Shown: positions 11,159 to 23,338, counted from the stretch's first letter. The stretch is 64,000 nucleotides of DNA from Citrobacter sp. On2M (GCF_018035235.1 NZ_WPCV01000006.1:85366-149365), one strand, 5' to 3'. A program made the numbers and translations. The notes: generated from the letters alone by a model not told the origin.

Positions 11159-11401
11159 TTAGTAAAATCGGCGGTTATTACGCTGATACTGTGGGACTTT
11201 TGGCGCTTTTATCGCCTTGATAATCCACACCACAGCAACGGCCAGTAGCAGCCAGGGTAAAAGTTTTATCATCAAGGCAAATAGTCCGCCCAAAAACATC
11301 ACTGCAGTGGCGACCACTAATGCGGCCAATACCCCCAGCAAAGATACGCCGGTGACCATCAGCATGATAAAAAACCCAATCACAAAAAGTAGTTCCAGCA
11401 T
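11159..11401 (-). CDS. pspG: Phage shock protein G
   Basis: PspG is a small inner-membrane effector of the phage-shock response. The 80-residue protein has two to three hydrophobic stretches (LLFVIGFFIMLMVTGVSLL, AALVVATAVMFLGGLFAL and LLPWLLLAVAVVWII) and a basic, polar C-terminus ending NNRRFY. In E. coli it is expressed from its own sigma-54 promoter activated by PspF; a matching promoter is visible upstream here. Confidence 0.95.
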   Translation of the reverse strand: MLELLFVIGFFIMLMVTGVSLLGVLAALVVATAVMFLGGLFALMIKLLPWLLLAVAVVWIIKAIKAPKVPQYQRNNRRFY

Positions 11402-11436
11402 AGCTCTCTCCCGAAATTAAATACTCTCCACTGCAT

Positions 11437-11452
11437 TACAAGAAACATGCCA
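11437..11452 (-). promoter_or_regulatory. Sigma-54 promoter of pspG
   Basis: On the minus strand the sequence TGGCATGTTTCTTGTA fits the -24/-12 pattern (TGGCAC-N5-TTGCA), with a less perfect -12. It lies about 36-51 bases upstream of the pspG start, consistent with PspF/sigma-54 control known for this gene in E. coli. Confidence 0.7.
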
Positions 11453-11534
11453 AAATTATTATATTGATTTATAAAGCAAACGCCCCGCGACAAAGCGCAG
11501 GGCGTGGTGAAATTCACTAACTTTTGGTGAAAAA

Positions 11535-12533
11535 TTAACGCTTGTCAGCGACCAGCTGCAAGGCGTGTTCCAGAACGTTAATATCTGCCCCGGCTTTATG
11601 CGCATTTTCGCTCAGATAACGACGCCACTGACGTGCCCCAGGAATCCCCTGGAACAGCCCCAGCATATGACGCGTCACATGTCCAAGATACGTACCTTTA
11701 CTCAGTTCACGCTCAATATAGGGATACATGGCACGCACCACGGCGACCGGATCGGCATCCTGAGTAGTAGCGGCAAAAATCTCGCGGTCAACGGAGGCCA
11801 GAATACCTGGGTTTTGATAAGCTTCGCGCCCCACCATTACGCCATCCATATGCTGCAAATGGATTTTCGCTTCTGCCAACGATTTAATGCCGCCATTGAT
11901 CGACATCGTCAGATGCGGGAAATCGCGCTTTAGCTGATAAACGCGGTCATAATCCAGCGGTGGAATTTCGCGGTTTTCTTTCGGACTTAACCCAGACAGC
12001 CAGGCCTTGCGGGCATGGATGATAAACATCTCACATTCGCCGTTACCCGAGACCGTGTTGATGAAATCGCAGAGGAATTCGTAACTGTCCTGGTCATCAA
12101 TGCCGATACGCGTTTTCACCGTGACCGGTATCGACACCACATCACGCATCGCTTTGACGCAATCAGCGACCAGTTGCGCATTTCCCATCAGACAAGCGCC
12201 AAACATCCCATTTTGAACACGATCGGAAGGGCAGCCCACGTTGAGGTTAATTTCATCATACCCCCGCTGTTCAGCGAGCTTTGCGCACTGCGCCAGTGCA
12301 GCCGGATCGCTCCCACCCAGTTGCAATGCGACCGGATGTTCTTCTTCGCTATACGCCAGATAATCGCCTTTGCCATGAATGATCGCACCGGTAGTTACCA
12401 TCTCCGTATAGAGGAGCGTCTGGCTGGACAGTAAGCGCAAAAAGTAGCGGCAGTGCCTGTCCGTCCAGTCGAGCATCGGCGCGATAGAAAAACGATGAGC
12501 GGGAAAAGCGGTAGACTGAGATTCAGGCAGCAT
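11535..12533 (-). CDS. dusA: tRNA-dihydrouridine synthase A
   Basis: DusA is an FMN-dependent enzyme that reduces U20/U20a in the tRNA D-loop to dihydrouridine. The 332-residue protein has the TIM-barrel segment [15 protein letters not shown], the catalytic-Cys region [20 protein letters not shown], and the RNA-binding C-terminal helical domain ([18 protein letters not shown]). It is very similar to E. coli DusA with a divergent first 10-12 residues, so the exact start is less certain than the rest. Confidence 0.95.
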   Translation of the reverse strand: MLPESQSTAFPAHRFSIAPMLDWTDRHCRYFLRLLSSQTLLYTEMVTTGAIIHGKGDYLAYSEEEHPVALQLGGSDPAALAQCAKLAEQRGYDEINLNVGCPSDRVQNGMFGACLMGNAQLVADCVKAMRDVVSIPVTVKTRIGIDDQDSYEFLCDFINTVSGNGECEMFIIHARKAWLSGLSPKENREIPPLDYDRVYQLKRDFPHLTMSINGGIKSLAEAKIHLQHMDGVMVGREAYQNPGILASVDREIFAATTQDADPVAVVRAMYPYIERELSKGTYLGHVTRHMLGLFQGIPGARQWRRYLSENAHKAGADINVLEHALQLVADKR

Positions 12534-12639
12534 GGCGAATATTCAAGCATCCGGTTAAAAAAGGGGCGCTACTATAGCATAGACCGTTACGATAGTGAGC
12601 CACATCCTCACAGTTCTCCATCTCTGGTGCCGACCAACG

Positions 12640-13128
12640 CTACTTACGCCCCGGTTTTCCGTCGTGAGATCCAAAAAACTGCGGCGGATGGTCAACCCAG
12701 CGATCCTCGCGCGTGGCGGCATAGACCGGATTAAGCGGATAATAAATGCGATTGTATTTTTTGTTCGCCTCACCCACGACCAGCAGACGTACCTCTTCAC
12801 TGGTGTTATTGATAAAGGTGTGACACACGCCAGTACCTGCAGGAAAACCAACACTGTCGCCAGGCTCCAGCTTCCATAAATAACCGTTAATCCAGGCCTC
12901 AGGATATCCTTCCAGCACATAGATAAACTCTTCTTCATCACTTTCAGCATGCGGGTAAGACGTGCGCCGACCTGGCGGCAGGCGTTCATGATGAATGCCG
13001 AGTCGTCCTAACCCCAATTTGCGGGCAAGCGGCGCTCCTATGGCAAACAGCTCATCGCTGTCTGGGTAGGTGGAATCATCGGCCCCCTCAACTTCACGCC
13101 AGTGACGAATACAATCGGGTCTTTTCAT
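12640..13128 (-). CDS. Cupin-domain protein of unknown function
   Basis: The 162-residue single-domain cupin has the motif PHAESDEEEFIYVLEG (cupin motif 1) and PAGTGVCHTFINNT (motif 2) with metal-ligand-type His and Glu. The C-terminus YYPLNPVYAATREDRWVDHPPQFFGSHDGKP is characteristic of a small-molecule-binding cupin subgroup whose substrate I do not know. The start MKRPDCIRHWREVEG is preferred; the frame is open 43 codons further but with no cupin similarity. The gene lies between dusA and zur and is divergent from zur. It is not at this position in E. coli K-12 as I recall it. Confidence 0.8.
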   Translation of the reverse strand: MKRPDCIRHWREVEGADDSTYPDSDELFAIGAPLARKLGLGRLGIHHERLPPGRRTSYPHAESDEEEFIYVLEGYPEAWINGYLWKLEPGDSVGFPAGTGVCHTFINNTSEEVRLLVVGEANKKYNRIYYPLNPVYAATREDRWVDHPPQFFGSHDGKPGRK

Positions 13129-13243
13129 GTTTATTTTCCAGTATTGCGATGGCTCAGGTATAGCACATCGCGGCGGATCTCGGCGTTTTAAGCAGAACAT
13201 GTTAAAGTAAGGGATTAACCTTCCACGCAAATCGAGGCGCCAA

Positions 13244-13762
13244 ATGGACAAAACCACTACGCAAGAGTTATTGGCTCAAGCTGAAAAACTCTGTGCGCAA
13301 CGCAACGTGCGGCTTACGCCACAACGCCTCGAAGTGCTGCGACTGATGAGCCTGCAGGAAGGCGCCATCAGCGCCTACGACCTGCTCGACCTGTTGCGGG
13401 AAACCGAGCCGCAGGCCAAACCACCAACCGTGTATCGCGCGCTCGATTTTCTGCTTGAACAAGGGTTTGTGCATAAGGTGGAATCCACCAACAGCTATGT
13501 CCTTTGTCATCTGTTCGATCAGCCAACGCACAGTTCTGCGATGTTCATTTGCGACCGCTGTGGCGTGGTAAAAGAAGAGTGCGCAGAAGGTGTGGAAGAC
13601 ATCATGCATACGCTGGCGGCCAAAATGGGCTTTGCTCTGCGACATAATGTTATTGAAGCCCACGGGCTGTGTCCGGCCTGTGTGGAAGTTGAGTCATGCC
13701 GTCATCCAGGCGACTGCCAGCATGACCACACAATTCAGGTGAAGAAGAAAGTTGGGCGTTAG
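13244..13762 (+). CDS. zur: Zinc uptake regulator (Fur family)
   Basis: Zur is the zinc-sensing Fur-family repressor of znuABC and related zinc-acquisition genes. The 172-residue protein has an N-terminal winged helix (RLTPQRLEVLRLM, PPTVYRALDFLLEQG) and a C-terminal dimer domain with zinc ligands in CDRCGVVKEEC, HNVIEAHGLCPACVEVESC and the His-rich tail. It is nearly identical to E. coli Zur. A start with ATG at 13244 is well supported by the alignment. Confidence 0.97.
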   Translation: MDKTTTQELLAQAEKLCAQRNVRLTPQRLEVLRLMSLQEGAISAYDLLDLLRETEPQAKPPTVYRALDFLLEQGFVHKVESTNSYVLCHLFDQPTHSSAMFICDRCGVVKEECAEGVEDIMHTLAAKMGFALRHNVIEAHGLCPACVEVESCRHPGDCQHDHTIQVKKKVGR

Positions 13763-13810
13763 TCAGGTGGGAGAGCGTACGTCCTTGTACTCTCAGGAGG
13801 GAAGGGTCAA

Positions 13811-14020
13811 TTACCAGCGGTAATCATTACGTTTTTCCCAATCGTTAACTTCTTTTTCCGCCTGATCTTTGGCGTAACCGTAACGCTCCTGGACTTTACC
13901 AACCAGTTGGTCACGTTTACCTTCAATGACCGTCATATCATCATCGGTCAGTTTGCCCCATTGCTCTTTCACTTTACCTTTAAACTGCTTCCAGTTGCCG
14001 CCGACTTCGTCTTTATTCAT
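13811..14020 (-). CDS. yjbJ: CsbD-like stress protein
   Basis: This abundant 69-residue protein of the CsbD family has the repeated motifs GNWKQFKGKVKEQWGKLTDDD and VGKVQERYGYAKDQAEKEV. In E. coli it is a highly expressed general-stress protein of unknown biochemical role. The ATG at 14020 (MNKDEVGG) is chosen; a second ATG directly upstream also lies behind the same GAGGA ribosome-binding site. It is convergent with zur. Confidence 0.93.
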   Translation of the reverse strand: MNKDEVGGNWKQFKGKVKEQWGKLTDDDMTVIEGKRDQLVGKVQERYGYAKDQAEKEVNDWEKRNDYRW

Positions 14021-14156
14021 CATCAAGTCCTCATCGTTAGGTTGTGAATAGCGAGAGTGCCATGTCCAGACACATGCTGTTTTCTCTGGACGTGAGAATA
14101 AGTGTAGTCAGTGATTCTGGGTTTTATTTACTATTCGGAATTTTTAACCATCCAGA

Positions 14157-15476
14157 TTAGGCAAACCAGGTTCCATTACGCCAGTGACGCCGCCAGATAA
14201 AGGCCAACGACAGCCCGCGCAGCGCGAGGAAAACAGTTAACGCCAGCCACAAACCATGATTTCCGAGCCACGGCAAAGCCAGCAGCGTTAAGGCGAATCC
14301 CACTGCGGCAACGGCCATACTGTTACGCATTTCTGCAGCCCGCGTTGCGCCAATAAACATACCGTCAAGCAGATAACACCACACGCCCACCAGCGGTAAA
14401 ACCACCTGCCAGAAAAGATAGCGATCGGCCAAAAGTTGGATTTGCGACAGTGAGGTCAGCAGCGCCACAATCTGCTCGCCAAACAAGGCATAGATCAGCG
14501 AAAAAAGGATTGCCACAATTCCTGACTGTCGACACGCTGCTCGCCAGACATCCAGCAACTGGCTGCCGTCCCGCGCCCCATAGGCCTGGCCCGAATGCGC
14601 TTCCACGGCATAGGCAAATCCGTCCAGTGCATAAGCGGTAAACGTCAGCAAAGTCATCAGTACGGCATTAACCGCAATGATATCGCCTCCCAGACGCGCC
14701 CCCAGCACCGTAATGGCCCCAAAGCAGAGCTGCAACAGCAGCGAACGCAGCATGATGTCACGGTTGAGTGCCAACAAACGACGGAAGTTGCCCCGCCACG
14801 CCTGTTTCAACATTGCCAGCGATATTCCGCGCATATGCAGGACTTTGCGCACCATCATCAGACCGATAAGCAGTGTGGCATATTCAGCAATCACCGTTGC
14901 CAGTGCCGCACCCTGCACGTTCATATGCAGACCCATCACCAGCCATAAATCGAGCGCAATGTTGAGAATATTGCCGACAATCAGCAGGATAACCGGCGCT
15001 CGCGCATACTGCACGCCCAGCAACCAGCCGAGCAGCACCAGATTCGCCAGCGAGGCTGGCGCGCTGAGCCAGCGGATTTCAAGGAAACGCCGGGCTTGTT
15101 CAAGTACAGCTTCACTTCCCCCGACAATATGCAGCGCTAAATCGATAATCGGCGTGCGAAACAGCGCGATAAGTACCCCTGCGCCCAATGCCAGCATCAG
15201 CGGCTGTACCAGCGCGCGCGCCAGCGCCTGTGGATTTTTCGCACCAAATGCCTGCGCGGTAAGACCGGTGGTACTCATGCGCAAAAAAAGAAGCAGCATA
15301 AAGAGAAAACTGGTCGCCGTGGCCCCAACAGCAACGCCGCCAAGATAGACCGGGCTGTCCAGATGACCAATCACAGCAGTATCCACCAGCCCCAGCAAGG
15401 GAACGGTGATATTGGAGAAGATCATCGGTAAGGCGAGGTGCCAGAGTGCTTTATCAGAGGCGGTAAAGAAAGGCAT
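14157..15476 (-). CDS. dinF: MATE-family efflux transporter DinF
   Basis: DinF is an SOS-induced MATE transporter of the inner membrane linked to oxidative-stress and bile-salt tolerance. The 439-residue protein has about 12 transmembrane segments in two bundles and the family opening ALWHLALPMIFSNITVPLLGLVDTAVIGHL. It lies 70 bases downstream of lexA on the same strand, so it is the second gene of the LexA-controlled lexA-dinF operon. Confidence 0.96.
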   Translation of the reverse strand: MPFFTASDKALWHLALPMIFSNITVPLLGLVDTAVIGHLDSPVYLGGVAVGATATSFLFMLLLFLRMSTTGLTAQAFGAKNPQALARALVQPLMLALGAGVLIALFRTPIIDLALHIVGGSEAVLEQARRFLEIRWLSAPASLANLVLLGWLLGVQYARAPVILLIVGNILNIALDLWLVMGLHMNVQGAALATVIAEYATLLIGLMMVRKVLHMRGISLAMLKQAWRGNFRRLLALNRDIMLRSLLLQLCFGAITVLGARLGGDIIAVNAVLMTLLTFTAYALDGFAYAVEAHSGQAYGARDGSQLLDVWRAACRQSGIVAILFSLIYALFGEQIVALLTSLSQIQLLADRYLFWQVVLPLVGVWCYLLDGMFIGATRAAEMRNSMAVAAVGFALTLLALPWLGNHGLWLALTVFLALRGLSLAFIWRRHWRNGTWFA

Positions 15477-15546
15477 ACAGGAAAGCCTGATGAAAAGAAG
15501 TGAAAACTAGCTGTGGCGCAGAATGCGCCACAGTATTAATACATGA

Positions 15547-16155
15547 TTACAGCCATTCACCGTTACGAATGACGCCTACCGCCAGCCCTTCAATGGTGAA
15601 GTTTTGCTCGCGCAGATCGACAACGATAGGTTTAAATTCACTGTTTTCTGGCAGAAGTTCAACCTTGTTGCCCTGCTTTTTCAGGCGCTTAACCGTGACT
15701 TCGTCGTCGATACGGGCAACAACAACCTGTCCGTTACGCACGTCCTGAGTTTTATGCACCGCCAGCAAATCGCCGTCCATAATACCGATATCTTTCATCG
15801 ACATACCGCTAACCCGCAGCAGAAAATCGGCGTTCGGTTTGAACAATGAGGGATCGACCTGGTAGTGGCCTTCGATGTGTTGCTGCGCCAGAAGTGGCTC
15901 GCCTGCCGCCACACGACCGACAAGCGGTAATCCTTCTTCTTCTTCCTGCAGCAGTCGAATACCACGCGATGCACCGGAGACAATTTCCAGCACACCTTTA
16001 CGCGCCAGCGCTTTCAGATGTTCTTCAGCAGCGTTTGGGGAACGGAACCCCAAACGCTGCGCGATCTCCGCACGCGTCGGTGGCATACCTGTCTGGCTGA
16101 TGTGATCTCTAATGAGATCAAACACCTCTTGCTGCCTGGCCGTTAACGCTTTCAT
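15547..16155 (-). CDS. lexA: SOS repressor LexA
   Basis: LexA represses SOS genes and is inactivated by RecA-stimulated self-cleavage. The 202-residue protein has a winged-helix DNA-binding domain (1-70; [27 protein letters not shown]), the cleavage site in GRVAAGEPL (Ala-Gly), the catalytic Ser in RVSGMSMKD and the catalytic Lys in LAVHKTQ. It is nearly identical to E. coli LexA. Two LexA boxes directly upstream show autoregulation. Confidence 0.99.
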   Translation of the reverse strand: MKALTARQQEVFDLIRDHISQTGMPPTRAEIAQRLGFRSPNAAEEHLKALARKGVLEIVSGASRGIRLLQEEEEGLPLVGRVAAGEPLLAQQHIEGHYQVDPSLFKPNADFLLRVSGMSMKDIGIMDGDLLAVHKTQDVRNGQVVVARIDDEVTVKRLKKQGNKVELLPENSEFKPIVVDLREQNFTIEGLAVGVIRNGEWL

Positions 16156-16163
16156 TCCGCCCC

Positions 16164-16200
16164 CTGGGTGTATATACAGTTATGCTGTGAGTATATACAG
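16164..16200 (-). promoter_or_regulatory. Tandem LexA boxes of lexA
   Basis: Two CTG-N10-CAG sites are present: CTGTATATACACCCAG (minus strand, 16164-16179) and CTGTATATACTCACAG (16185-16200). Their spacing is the same as in the E. coli lexA operator. Confidence 0.95.
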
Positions 16201-16264
16201 CTAAAGGTGATTTTGGAACCGCAAACTGCACAAAAAGCAGGAGATTTATGAAGATGTGGAATCC

Positions 16265-16633
16265 TTATCGCAAATGCGACCACAACAGAATGCCCCAGGT
16301 GATCAGAGCAACGAAAATAGACAACAACACCGCCGCAGAACCCATATCTTTCGCCCGGCCGGAAAGTTCGTGATACTCAGAGCCTATGCGATCAACCACC
16401 GCCTCAATCGCACTGTTGAGGATTTCAACGATCATCACCAGCATCACGGAACCAATTAACAGCACGCGGGTAATCGCATCGACGTCCAGCCAGCAGGCGA
16501 TAGCTACGCCCAGCAGTACGGCAACGCTTTCCTGGCGGAATGCCGCCTCATTGATCCATGCGGCGCGAAAACCTTTCCAGGAATAGCCTGCAGCTTTGAT
16601 AATTCGGGTGAATCCAGTGGTATTATTGGCCAT
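16265..16633 (-). CDS. dgkA: Diacylglycerol kinase
   Basis: DgkA is a trimeric inner-membrane kinase that phosphorylates diacylglycerol to phosphatidic acid, recycling lipid released during osmoregulated-glucan synthesis. The 122-residue protein has three transmembrane helices and the active-site motif EILNSAIEAVVDRIG. The start MANNTTGFTR is used because it gives the E. coli length of 122 residues; a TTG one codon upstream is possible. It is divergent from plsB, as in E. coli. Confidence 0.97.
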   Translation of the reverse strand: MANNTTGFTRIIKAAGYSWKGFRAAWINEAAFRQESVAVLLGVAIACWLDVDAITRVLLIGSVMLVMIVEILNSAIEAVVDRIGSEYHELSGRAKDMGSAAVLLSIFVALITWGILLWSHLR

Positions 16634-16804
16634 CAAAAAGAACCTTTTTACATTATTAGCGTCAATGTCATTGTAACGTTACCCCGTTTGTTTCATGGGG
16701 TGGCAAAGCAGCGCGAAGTATGACGGGATACCACAGAAATTCACTAAACTTTCTGATATCCTTGCAGCGCATTTGCATTATTAACCAGAGGCTTTACATC
16801 GTTT

Positions 16805-19225
16805 ATGTCCGGCTGGCCACGAATTTACTACAAATTACTGAATTTACCATTAAGCATCCTGGTAAAAAGTAAGTCTATTCCGGCAGAACCTGCCCCGGAA
16901 TTGGGACTCGATACGTCTCGTCCCATTATGTACGTCCTACCGTACAATTCAAAAGCAGACTTGCTGACGCTGCGTGCCCAATGTCTGGTGCACGATCTCC
17001 CCGATCCCCTGGAACCGCTGGAGATAGACGGGACTCTGCTGCCGCGCTACGTGTTTATTCACGGCGGCCCGCGCGTGTTCACCTATTACACGCCGAAAGA
17101 AGAGTCCATCAAGCTGTTCCATAACTATCTCGACCTGCATCGCAGCAATCCAGACCTGGATGTGCAGATGGTGCCGGTTTCGGTGATGTTTGGCCGTGCG
17201 CCAGGACGCGAAAAAGGCGAAGTCAATCCGCCGCTGCGCATGCTGAACGGCGTACAGAAATTCTTTGCTGTGTCCTGGCTGGGTCGCGACAGTTTTGTCC
17301 GTTTCTCCCCATCAGTCTCCCTGCGTCGTATGGCGGATGAACACGGTACGGATAAGATAATCGCTCAGAAACTGGCACGCGTGGCGCGTATGCATTTTGC
17401 TCGCCAGCGTCTGGCCGCGGTTGGCCCTCGCCTCCCTGCCCGCCAGGATCTGTTTAATAAGCTGCTGGCGTCAAAAGCGATCGCTCGCGCGGTAGAAGAT
17501 GAAGCGCGCAGTAAAAAAATCTCCCACGAAAAAGCACAGCAAAATGCCATTGCACTGATGGAAGAGATTGCCGCCAACTTCTCCTACGAGATGATCCGCC
17601 TCACGGACCGAATTCTGGGCTTTACCTGGAACCGTCTGTATCAGGGGATTAACGTTCATAATGCGGAACGTGTACGTCAGTTGGCGCACGATGGGCATGA
17701 AATCGTTTATGTTCCGTGCCACCGCAGCCATATGGACTATATGCTGCTGTCGTACGTTCTGTATCATCAGGGGCTGGTTCCACCGCACATCGCTGCCGGT
17801 ATCAACCTGAATTTCTGGCCGGCAGGTCCGATTTTCCGCCGCCTGGGCGCGTTCTTTATTCGTCGTACCTTCAAGGGCAATAAGCTCTACTCCACCGTTT
17901 TCCGTGAATACCTGGGCGAGCTGTTCAGCCGCGGTTACTCGGTTGAGTATTTTGTCGAAGGCGGCCGTTCACGTACCGGTCGTCTGCTCGACCCGAAAAC
18001 CGGCACGCTGTCGATGACCATTCAGGCGATGCTGCGCGGCGGTACGCGTCCGATTACCCTCGTACCGATCTACATCGGCTATGAGCACGTAATGGAAGTA
18101 GGCACCTACGCAAAAGAGCTGCGTGGCGCGACAAAAGAAAAAGAGAGTCTGCCACAAATGCTGCGTGGCTTAAGCAAGCTGCGTAATCTGGGTCAGGGCT
18201 ACGTTAACTTTGGCGAGCCGATGCCGCTGATGACGTACCTCAATCAGCATGTGCCGGAGTGGCGTGAATCTATCGATCCTATCGAGTCTATCCGCCCGGC
18301 CTGGCTGACGCCGACAGTGAATAACATTGCCGCCGATCTGATGGTGCGCATTAACAACGCTGGCGCGGCCAACGCCATGAACCTGTGTTGTACCGCGCTG
18401 TTGGCTTCCCGCCAGCGCTCTCTGACCCGTGAACAGTTAACCGAGCAGCTTGACTGCTACCTTAGCCTGCTGCGCAACGTGCCGTACGCAGCAGACTCAA
18501 CTGTTCCTGCACAGAGCGCCAGTGAGTTGATCGACCACGCCTTGCAGATGAACAAGTTTGAGGTCGAGAAAGACACCATCGGCGACATCATCATACTGCC
18601 GCGCGAGCAGGCCGTATTGATGACCTACTATCGCAACAACATTGCGCACATGCTGGTTCTGCCTTCGTTGATGGCAGCCATTGTAACTCAGCACCGTCGT
18701 ATTTCACGCGTCGCGCTACAGCAGCATATTGATGCGTTGTATCCAATGCTGAAAGCTGAGCTGTTCCTGCGCTGGGAACGCAATGAGCTTGCCGGAGTGA
18801 TTGACGAATTGGCCAGCGAAATGCAGCGCCAGGGATTGATCGCTCAGCAGGATGGCGAACTGCATATTAACCCAGCCCGCTCCCGTACGCTCCAGCTGTT
18901 GGCTGCGGGTGCTCGCGAGACGTTGCAACGCTACGCCATTACCTTCTGGCTGCTGAGCGCCAACCCGTCCATCAACCGTGGTACGCTTGAGAAAGAGAGC
19001 CGCACCGTGGCGCAACGCCTCTCCGTACTGCACGGCATTAACGCGCCGGAATTCTTCGACAAAGCGGTATTCAGCTCTCTGGTGCTGACGCTGCGTGACG
19101 AAGGATTCATTAGCGATACCGGAGATGCCGAGCCGGAAGAGACGATGAAGATCTATCAGATGCTGGCTGAACTGGTCACATCGGATGTTCGTCTGACCAT
19201 CGAGAGTGCCACACAGGGCGAGTAA
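16805..19225 (+). CDS. plsB: Glycerol-3-phosphate acyltransferase
   Basis: PlsB is a membrane-associated enzyme that acylates sn-glycerol-3-phosphate at position 1, the first committed step of phospholipid synthesis. The 806-residue protein has the acyltransferase blocks HRSHMDYM (H-X4-D, near residue 306), [32 protein letters not shown] and [19 protein letters not shown]. The length matches E. coli PlsB (about 807). It is followed by a strong terminator. Confidence 0.98.
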   Translation: MSGWPRIYYKLLNLPLSILVKSKSIPAEPAPELGLDTSRPIMYVLPYNSKADLLTLRAQCLVHDLPDPLEPLEIDGTLLPRYVFIHGGPRVFTYYTPKEESIKLFHNYLDLHRSNPDLDVQMVPVSVMFGRAPGREKGEVNPPLRMLNGVQKFFAVSWLGRDSFVRFSPSVSLRRMADEHGTDKIIAQKLARVARMHFARQRLAAVGPRLPARQDLFNKLLASKAIARAVEDEARSKKISHEKAQQNAIALMEEIAANFSYEMIRLTDRILGFTWNRLYQGINVHNAERVRQLAHDGHEIVYVPCHRSHMDYMLLSYVLYHQGLVPPHIAAGINLNFWPAGPIFRRLGAFFIRRTFKGNKLYSTVFREYLGELFSRGYSVEYFVEGGRSRTGRLLDPKTGTLSMTIQAMLRGGTRPITLVPIYIGYEHVMEVGTYAKELRGATKEKESLPQMLRGLSKLRNLGQGYVNFGEPMPLMTYLNQHVPEWRESIDPIESIRPAWLTPTVNNIAADLMVRINNAGAANAMNLCCTALLASRQRSLTREQLTEQLDCYLSLLRNVPYAADSTVPAQSASELIDHALQMNKFEVEKDTIGDIIILPREQAVLMTYYRNNIAHMLVLPSLMAAIVTQHRRISRVALQQHIDALYPMLKAELFLRWERNELAGVIDELASEMQRQGLIAQQDGELHINPARSRTLQLLAAGARETLQRYAITFWLLSANPSINRGTLEKESRTVAQRLSVLHGINAPEFFDKAVFSSLVLTLRDEGFISDTGDAEPEETMKIYQMLAELVTSDVRLTIESATQGE

Positions 19226-19230
19226 GTAAA

Positions 19231-19260
19231 AAAAACCGGTCGAAATGACCGGTTTTTATT
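19231..19260. terminator. Terminator between plsB and ubiA
   Basis: AAAAACCGGTC/GACCGGTTTTT with a 5-base loop and T-runs on both strands lies between the convergent plsB and ubiA genes, so it probably works in both directions. Confidence 0.92.
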
Positions 19261-19278
19261 TTGCAGGCTAAGCCAAAC

Positions 19279-20151
19279 TCAAAAATGCCAGTAGCTCATC
19301 GCCAGTCCTAAAAACAGTACCAGCCCTACATAGTTATTGTTCATAAACGCTTTAAAACAGGCATCCCGTTCACGATTAACGATCAGCTTCTGCTGATACA
19401 CAAACAGCGCACCCGCCACCAGCAGTGACCAGTAATAGCCCAGCCCCAGCCCGTTTAGCCAGCCCACCAGCGCCATCAGCACCAGCACGCCCACCTGCAG
19501 AATACCAATGATTAGCTTGTCGTTTTGACCAAACAAGATCGCGGTCGATTTAATGCCAATCTTCAGGTCATCATCCCGGTCAACCATCGCATACTGGGTG
19601 TCATAGGCCACCGCCCAGAGAATGTTGGCGAGGAACATCAGCCAGCAGCTCAGCGGCACAGACTCGCTTACGGCAGCAAACGCCATCGGAATAGACCAGC
19701 CAAACGCCGCCCCCAGCACCACCTGCGGCAAATGCGTATAGCGTTTCATAAACGGGTAAACCCACGCCAACGCTAACGCCGCAACGGACAACATAATGGT
19801 CATTGTGTTGAGCGTTAAAACCAGCAGGAAGGCGAGCAATACCAATACGACGAACAGCGTTCGGGCTTCTTTTTCGGTGACGGCCCCGCTCGGCAGCGGT
19901 CGATTCGCGGTGCGTTTAACGTGTCCGTCAAATTTCCTGTCGGCATAATCATTCACCACGCATCCGGCGGCGCGCATTAACCAAACGCCGGCGACAAATA
20001 CCGCCAGGATCCACAATTGCGGCATGCCTGGGGTCGCCACCCACAATGCCCATAGCGTAGGCCAGAGCAGCAGTAAGGCGCCGATTGGCTTATCCGTACG
20101 CATCAAGCGGTGAAACGCCAGCAGCTTATTCTGCGTCAGACTCCACTCCAT
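19279..20151 (-). CDS. ubiA: 4-Hydroxybenzoate octaprenyltransferase
   Basis: UbiA is an inner-membrane prenyltransferase that attaches the octaprenyl chain to 4-hydroxybenzoate in ubiquinone synthesis. The 290-residue protein is largely hydrophobic (about 8-9 helices) and has the two Asp-rich motifs NDYADRKFD and [12 protein letters not shown] that bind Mg-diphosphate. It lies 13 bases downstream of ubiC on the same strand, the ubiCA operon of E. coli. Confidence 0.98.
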   Translation of the reverse strand: MEWSLTQNKLLAFHRLMRTDKPIGALLLLWPTLWALWVATPGMPQLWILAVFVAGVWLMRAAGCVVNDYADRKFDGHVKRTANRPLPSGAVTEKEARTLFVVLVLLAFLLVLTLNTMTIMLSVAALALAWVYPFMKRYTHLPQVVLGAAFGWSIPMAFAAVSESVPLSCWLMFLANILWAVAYDTQYAMVDRDDDLKIGIKSTAILFGQNDKLIIGILQVGVLVLMALVGWLNGLGLGYYWSLLVAGALFVYQQKLIVNRERDACFKAFMNNNYVGLVLFLGLAMSYWHF

Positions 20152-20164
20152 CTTTATCTTCCTC

Positions 20165-20662
20165 TCAGTACAACGGCGATGCAGGTAGGAAAAGTTCGGT
20201 AAGCATCAGCGGCTTACCGCTCAGCCGCAGGCGGGAACGTCGCCCCCACAGCGCTGCATCACGGCCAATCTCAATAAAATCTCGGGTCAATGTCGATGAC
20301 GTAAACAGGTAGCGCCCAAGCGGGGTTTTTCCCAGGTTTTGTAAGGCCAGTTCAGGGCCGCACAAAGTTGATTCAGGCACTACTGTGCGCCCGGCAAGCC
20401 AGGGTTCACCGTCCGCGCAGAGCAGGATTTCACGCAACCAATAACGGGGTTCTGTCGGCAGCAGCATCAGTTCTTCAGCCACCTCATTTTGCCCAACAAA
20501 TCCTTCGCGAAGTAACGTGACGGTAACCTTTTTCCCCTGCTGCTCAAAACGTTTAGTCATGGAATCTTCCAGTAACAACCAGTCGAGCAGTTGCGGGTCC
20601 AGCGCCGGAATCGCATCAAAATAACGCAGCGCACGCAGTTGCGTTAACGCAGGGTGTGGCAT
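20165..20662 (-). CDS. ubiC: Chorismate pyruvate-lyase
   Basis: UbiC converts chorismate to 4-hydroxybenzoate and pyruvate, the first step of ubiquinone synthesis, and feeds UbiA encoded directly downstream. The 165-residue protein equals the E. coli length and keeps the conserved segments [42 protein letters not shown] and [11 protein letters not shown]. It is somewhat more divergent from E. coli than its neighbours. Confidence 0.97.
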   Translation of the reverse strand: MPHPALTQLRALRYFDAIPALDPQLLDWLLLEDSMTKRFEQQGKKVTVTLLREGFVGQNEVAEELMLLPTEPRYWLREILLCADGEPWLAGRTVVPESTLCGPELALQNLGKTPLGRYLFTSSTLTRDFIEIGRDAALWGRRSRLRLSGKPLMLTELFLPASPLY

Positions 20663-20842
20663 GCCTTACTCTCCGATTTATAACCTGAAGGCATTGTATC
20701 GCAGAAAATGCATTACGGGGTGAGCAAACACAATTAAGTGATCGTCAAAGCAACATAAGTGTAACAATTAGCACCGAAGGATAAAAAAAGGTGCGCCAGG
20801 AGACGCACCAGTTGTTGCAAAATCAGCACTGCGGGGAAATGT

Positions 20843-21790
20843 TTACCCCTTGCCTTTTACACTGCTGATAAAGGTGGATCGGGCGGATTTGGATCCCAGA
20901 CGCTCAGCTTCATCAAGCAGCTTCAGCGCTTTATCGACATCGCCTTTCGCCACGGCATCCTTAATGCCCTGGTTAAAATAACTTTCCGTGTCATTTAGCA
21001 TTGGCTCACTTTTCTTCACCGGTTGTGGCGCTGGAGTAGCCACTGTTGCAGCCGGGGCTGCGTAGGCCACCGCAGGCGCGGCGGTATTGCCAACCGTGAC
21101 AGGGCCAGGGCCGGATGAACCAAACAGCGGCCCAACCAGAACACTGGAAGAGGAGCTGGTTTTTACTTTCAGCTTCAGCAGACCGTCGGTGGTATGACGG
21201 GCAATCGGGTCTGGAATATCCGGAATCGCGTTCCCTACACCTTTGGCATAGGCTTTTGCCGGGTCAAGCAGGGTCGTGGTCTGCTGGAGATCTTTATCCG
21301 TGGTAAAGACCAGCATATAGAGTTTTTGCTGGCCCAGCGCAGGCGTCAGACGCATGACTCCTTCCAGGCGATCGGCACTCATCACGCCGGGTTCCTGATA
21401 AGTGAAATAACTGCTGGGGAAGAACGCAGATGGCGTCATGTTCTGATCAAGAATTAAAACGTTTGGTGCAAATACGCTGGTTTGTTTGTTGACTTCACTG
21501 GTCAGCGTCAGGGTTAACTCACCAATATTCGCGGGTACACTGTACGCAGCGACTGGGCCAGTAATACCAGCAACATCCAGACGCTGACCCGCTGTCGCTA
21601 GCTGTGTCGACTGGGTTTTGGATTGATCAACTGGCGTCCAGGTTAACTGTTGTAGCGCAGCAGTGGGAATAGCTGGAGCCGCGGTGGTGTTCTGCGGAAC
21701 AATATTTACATCGGCCAGGCTGATGCCAGGCGCGCTGGCAAATAACCCTGCAGATAAACAAAGGGCAACGAGACTTTTCTTCATTTTCAT
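20843..21790 (-). CDS. malM: Maltose operon periplasmic protein
   Basis: MalM is a periplasmic protein of unknown function and the last gene of malK-lamB-malM. The 315-residue precursor has a signal peptide (KSLVALCLSAGLFASAPGISLA), a conserved central domain and an Ala/Pro-rich linker before a C-terminal helical domain (NDTESYFNQGIKDAVAKGDVDKALKLLDEAERLG). ATG at 21790 (MKMKKSLVAL) is behind GAGGTGA and aligns with E. coli MalM; the upstream in-frame start has no such support. The linker is about 9 residues longer than in E. coli. Confidence 0.95.
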   Translation of the reverse strand: MKMKKSLVALCLSAGLFASAPGISLADVNIVPQNTTAAPAIPTAALQQLTWTPVDQSKTQSTQLATAGQRLDVAGITGPVAAYSVPANIGELTLTLTSEVNKQTSVFAPNVLILDQNMTPSAFFPSSYFTYQEPGVMSADRLEGVMRLTPALGQQKLYMLVFTTDKDLQQTTTLLDPAKAYAKGVGNAIPDIPDPIARHTTDGLLKLKVKTSSSSSVLVGPLFGSSGPGPVTVGNTAAPAVAYAAPAATVATPAPQPVKKSEPMLNDTESYFNQGIKDAVAKGDVDKALKLLDEAERLGSKSARSTFISSVKGKG

Positions 21791-21903
21791 TGTTATCACC
21801 TCAGATAGCATGGGTTCAGCGGTGGCCAGGCAATAGCGCGCTAAACCGTAATCAAGAGGGGCTGGCGCCCCTCTTTCGGTCTTTACGTCAGGTTAGTGCT
21901 GAA

Positions 21904-23289
<1,386 letters not shown>

Positions 23290-23338
23290 CTAAACGCATC
23301 GACTTGATAGTTTTGCGTTTCGTTTTTTTATGGGGGCC

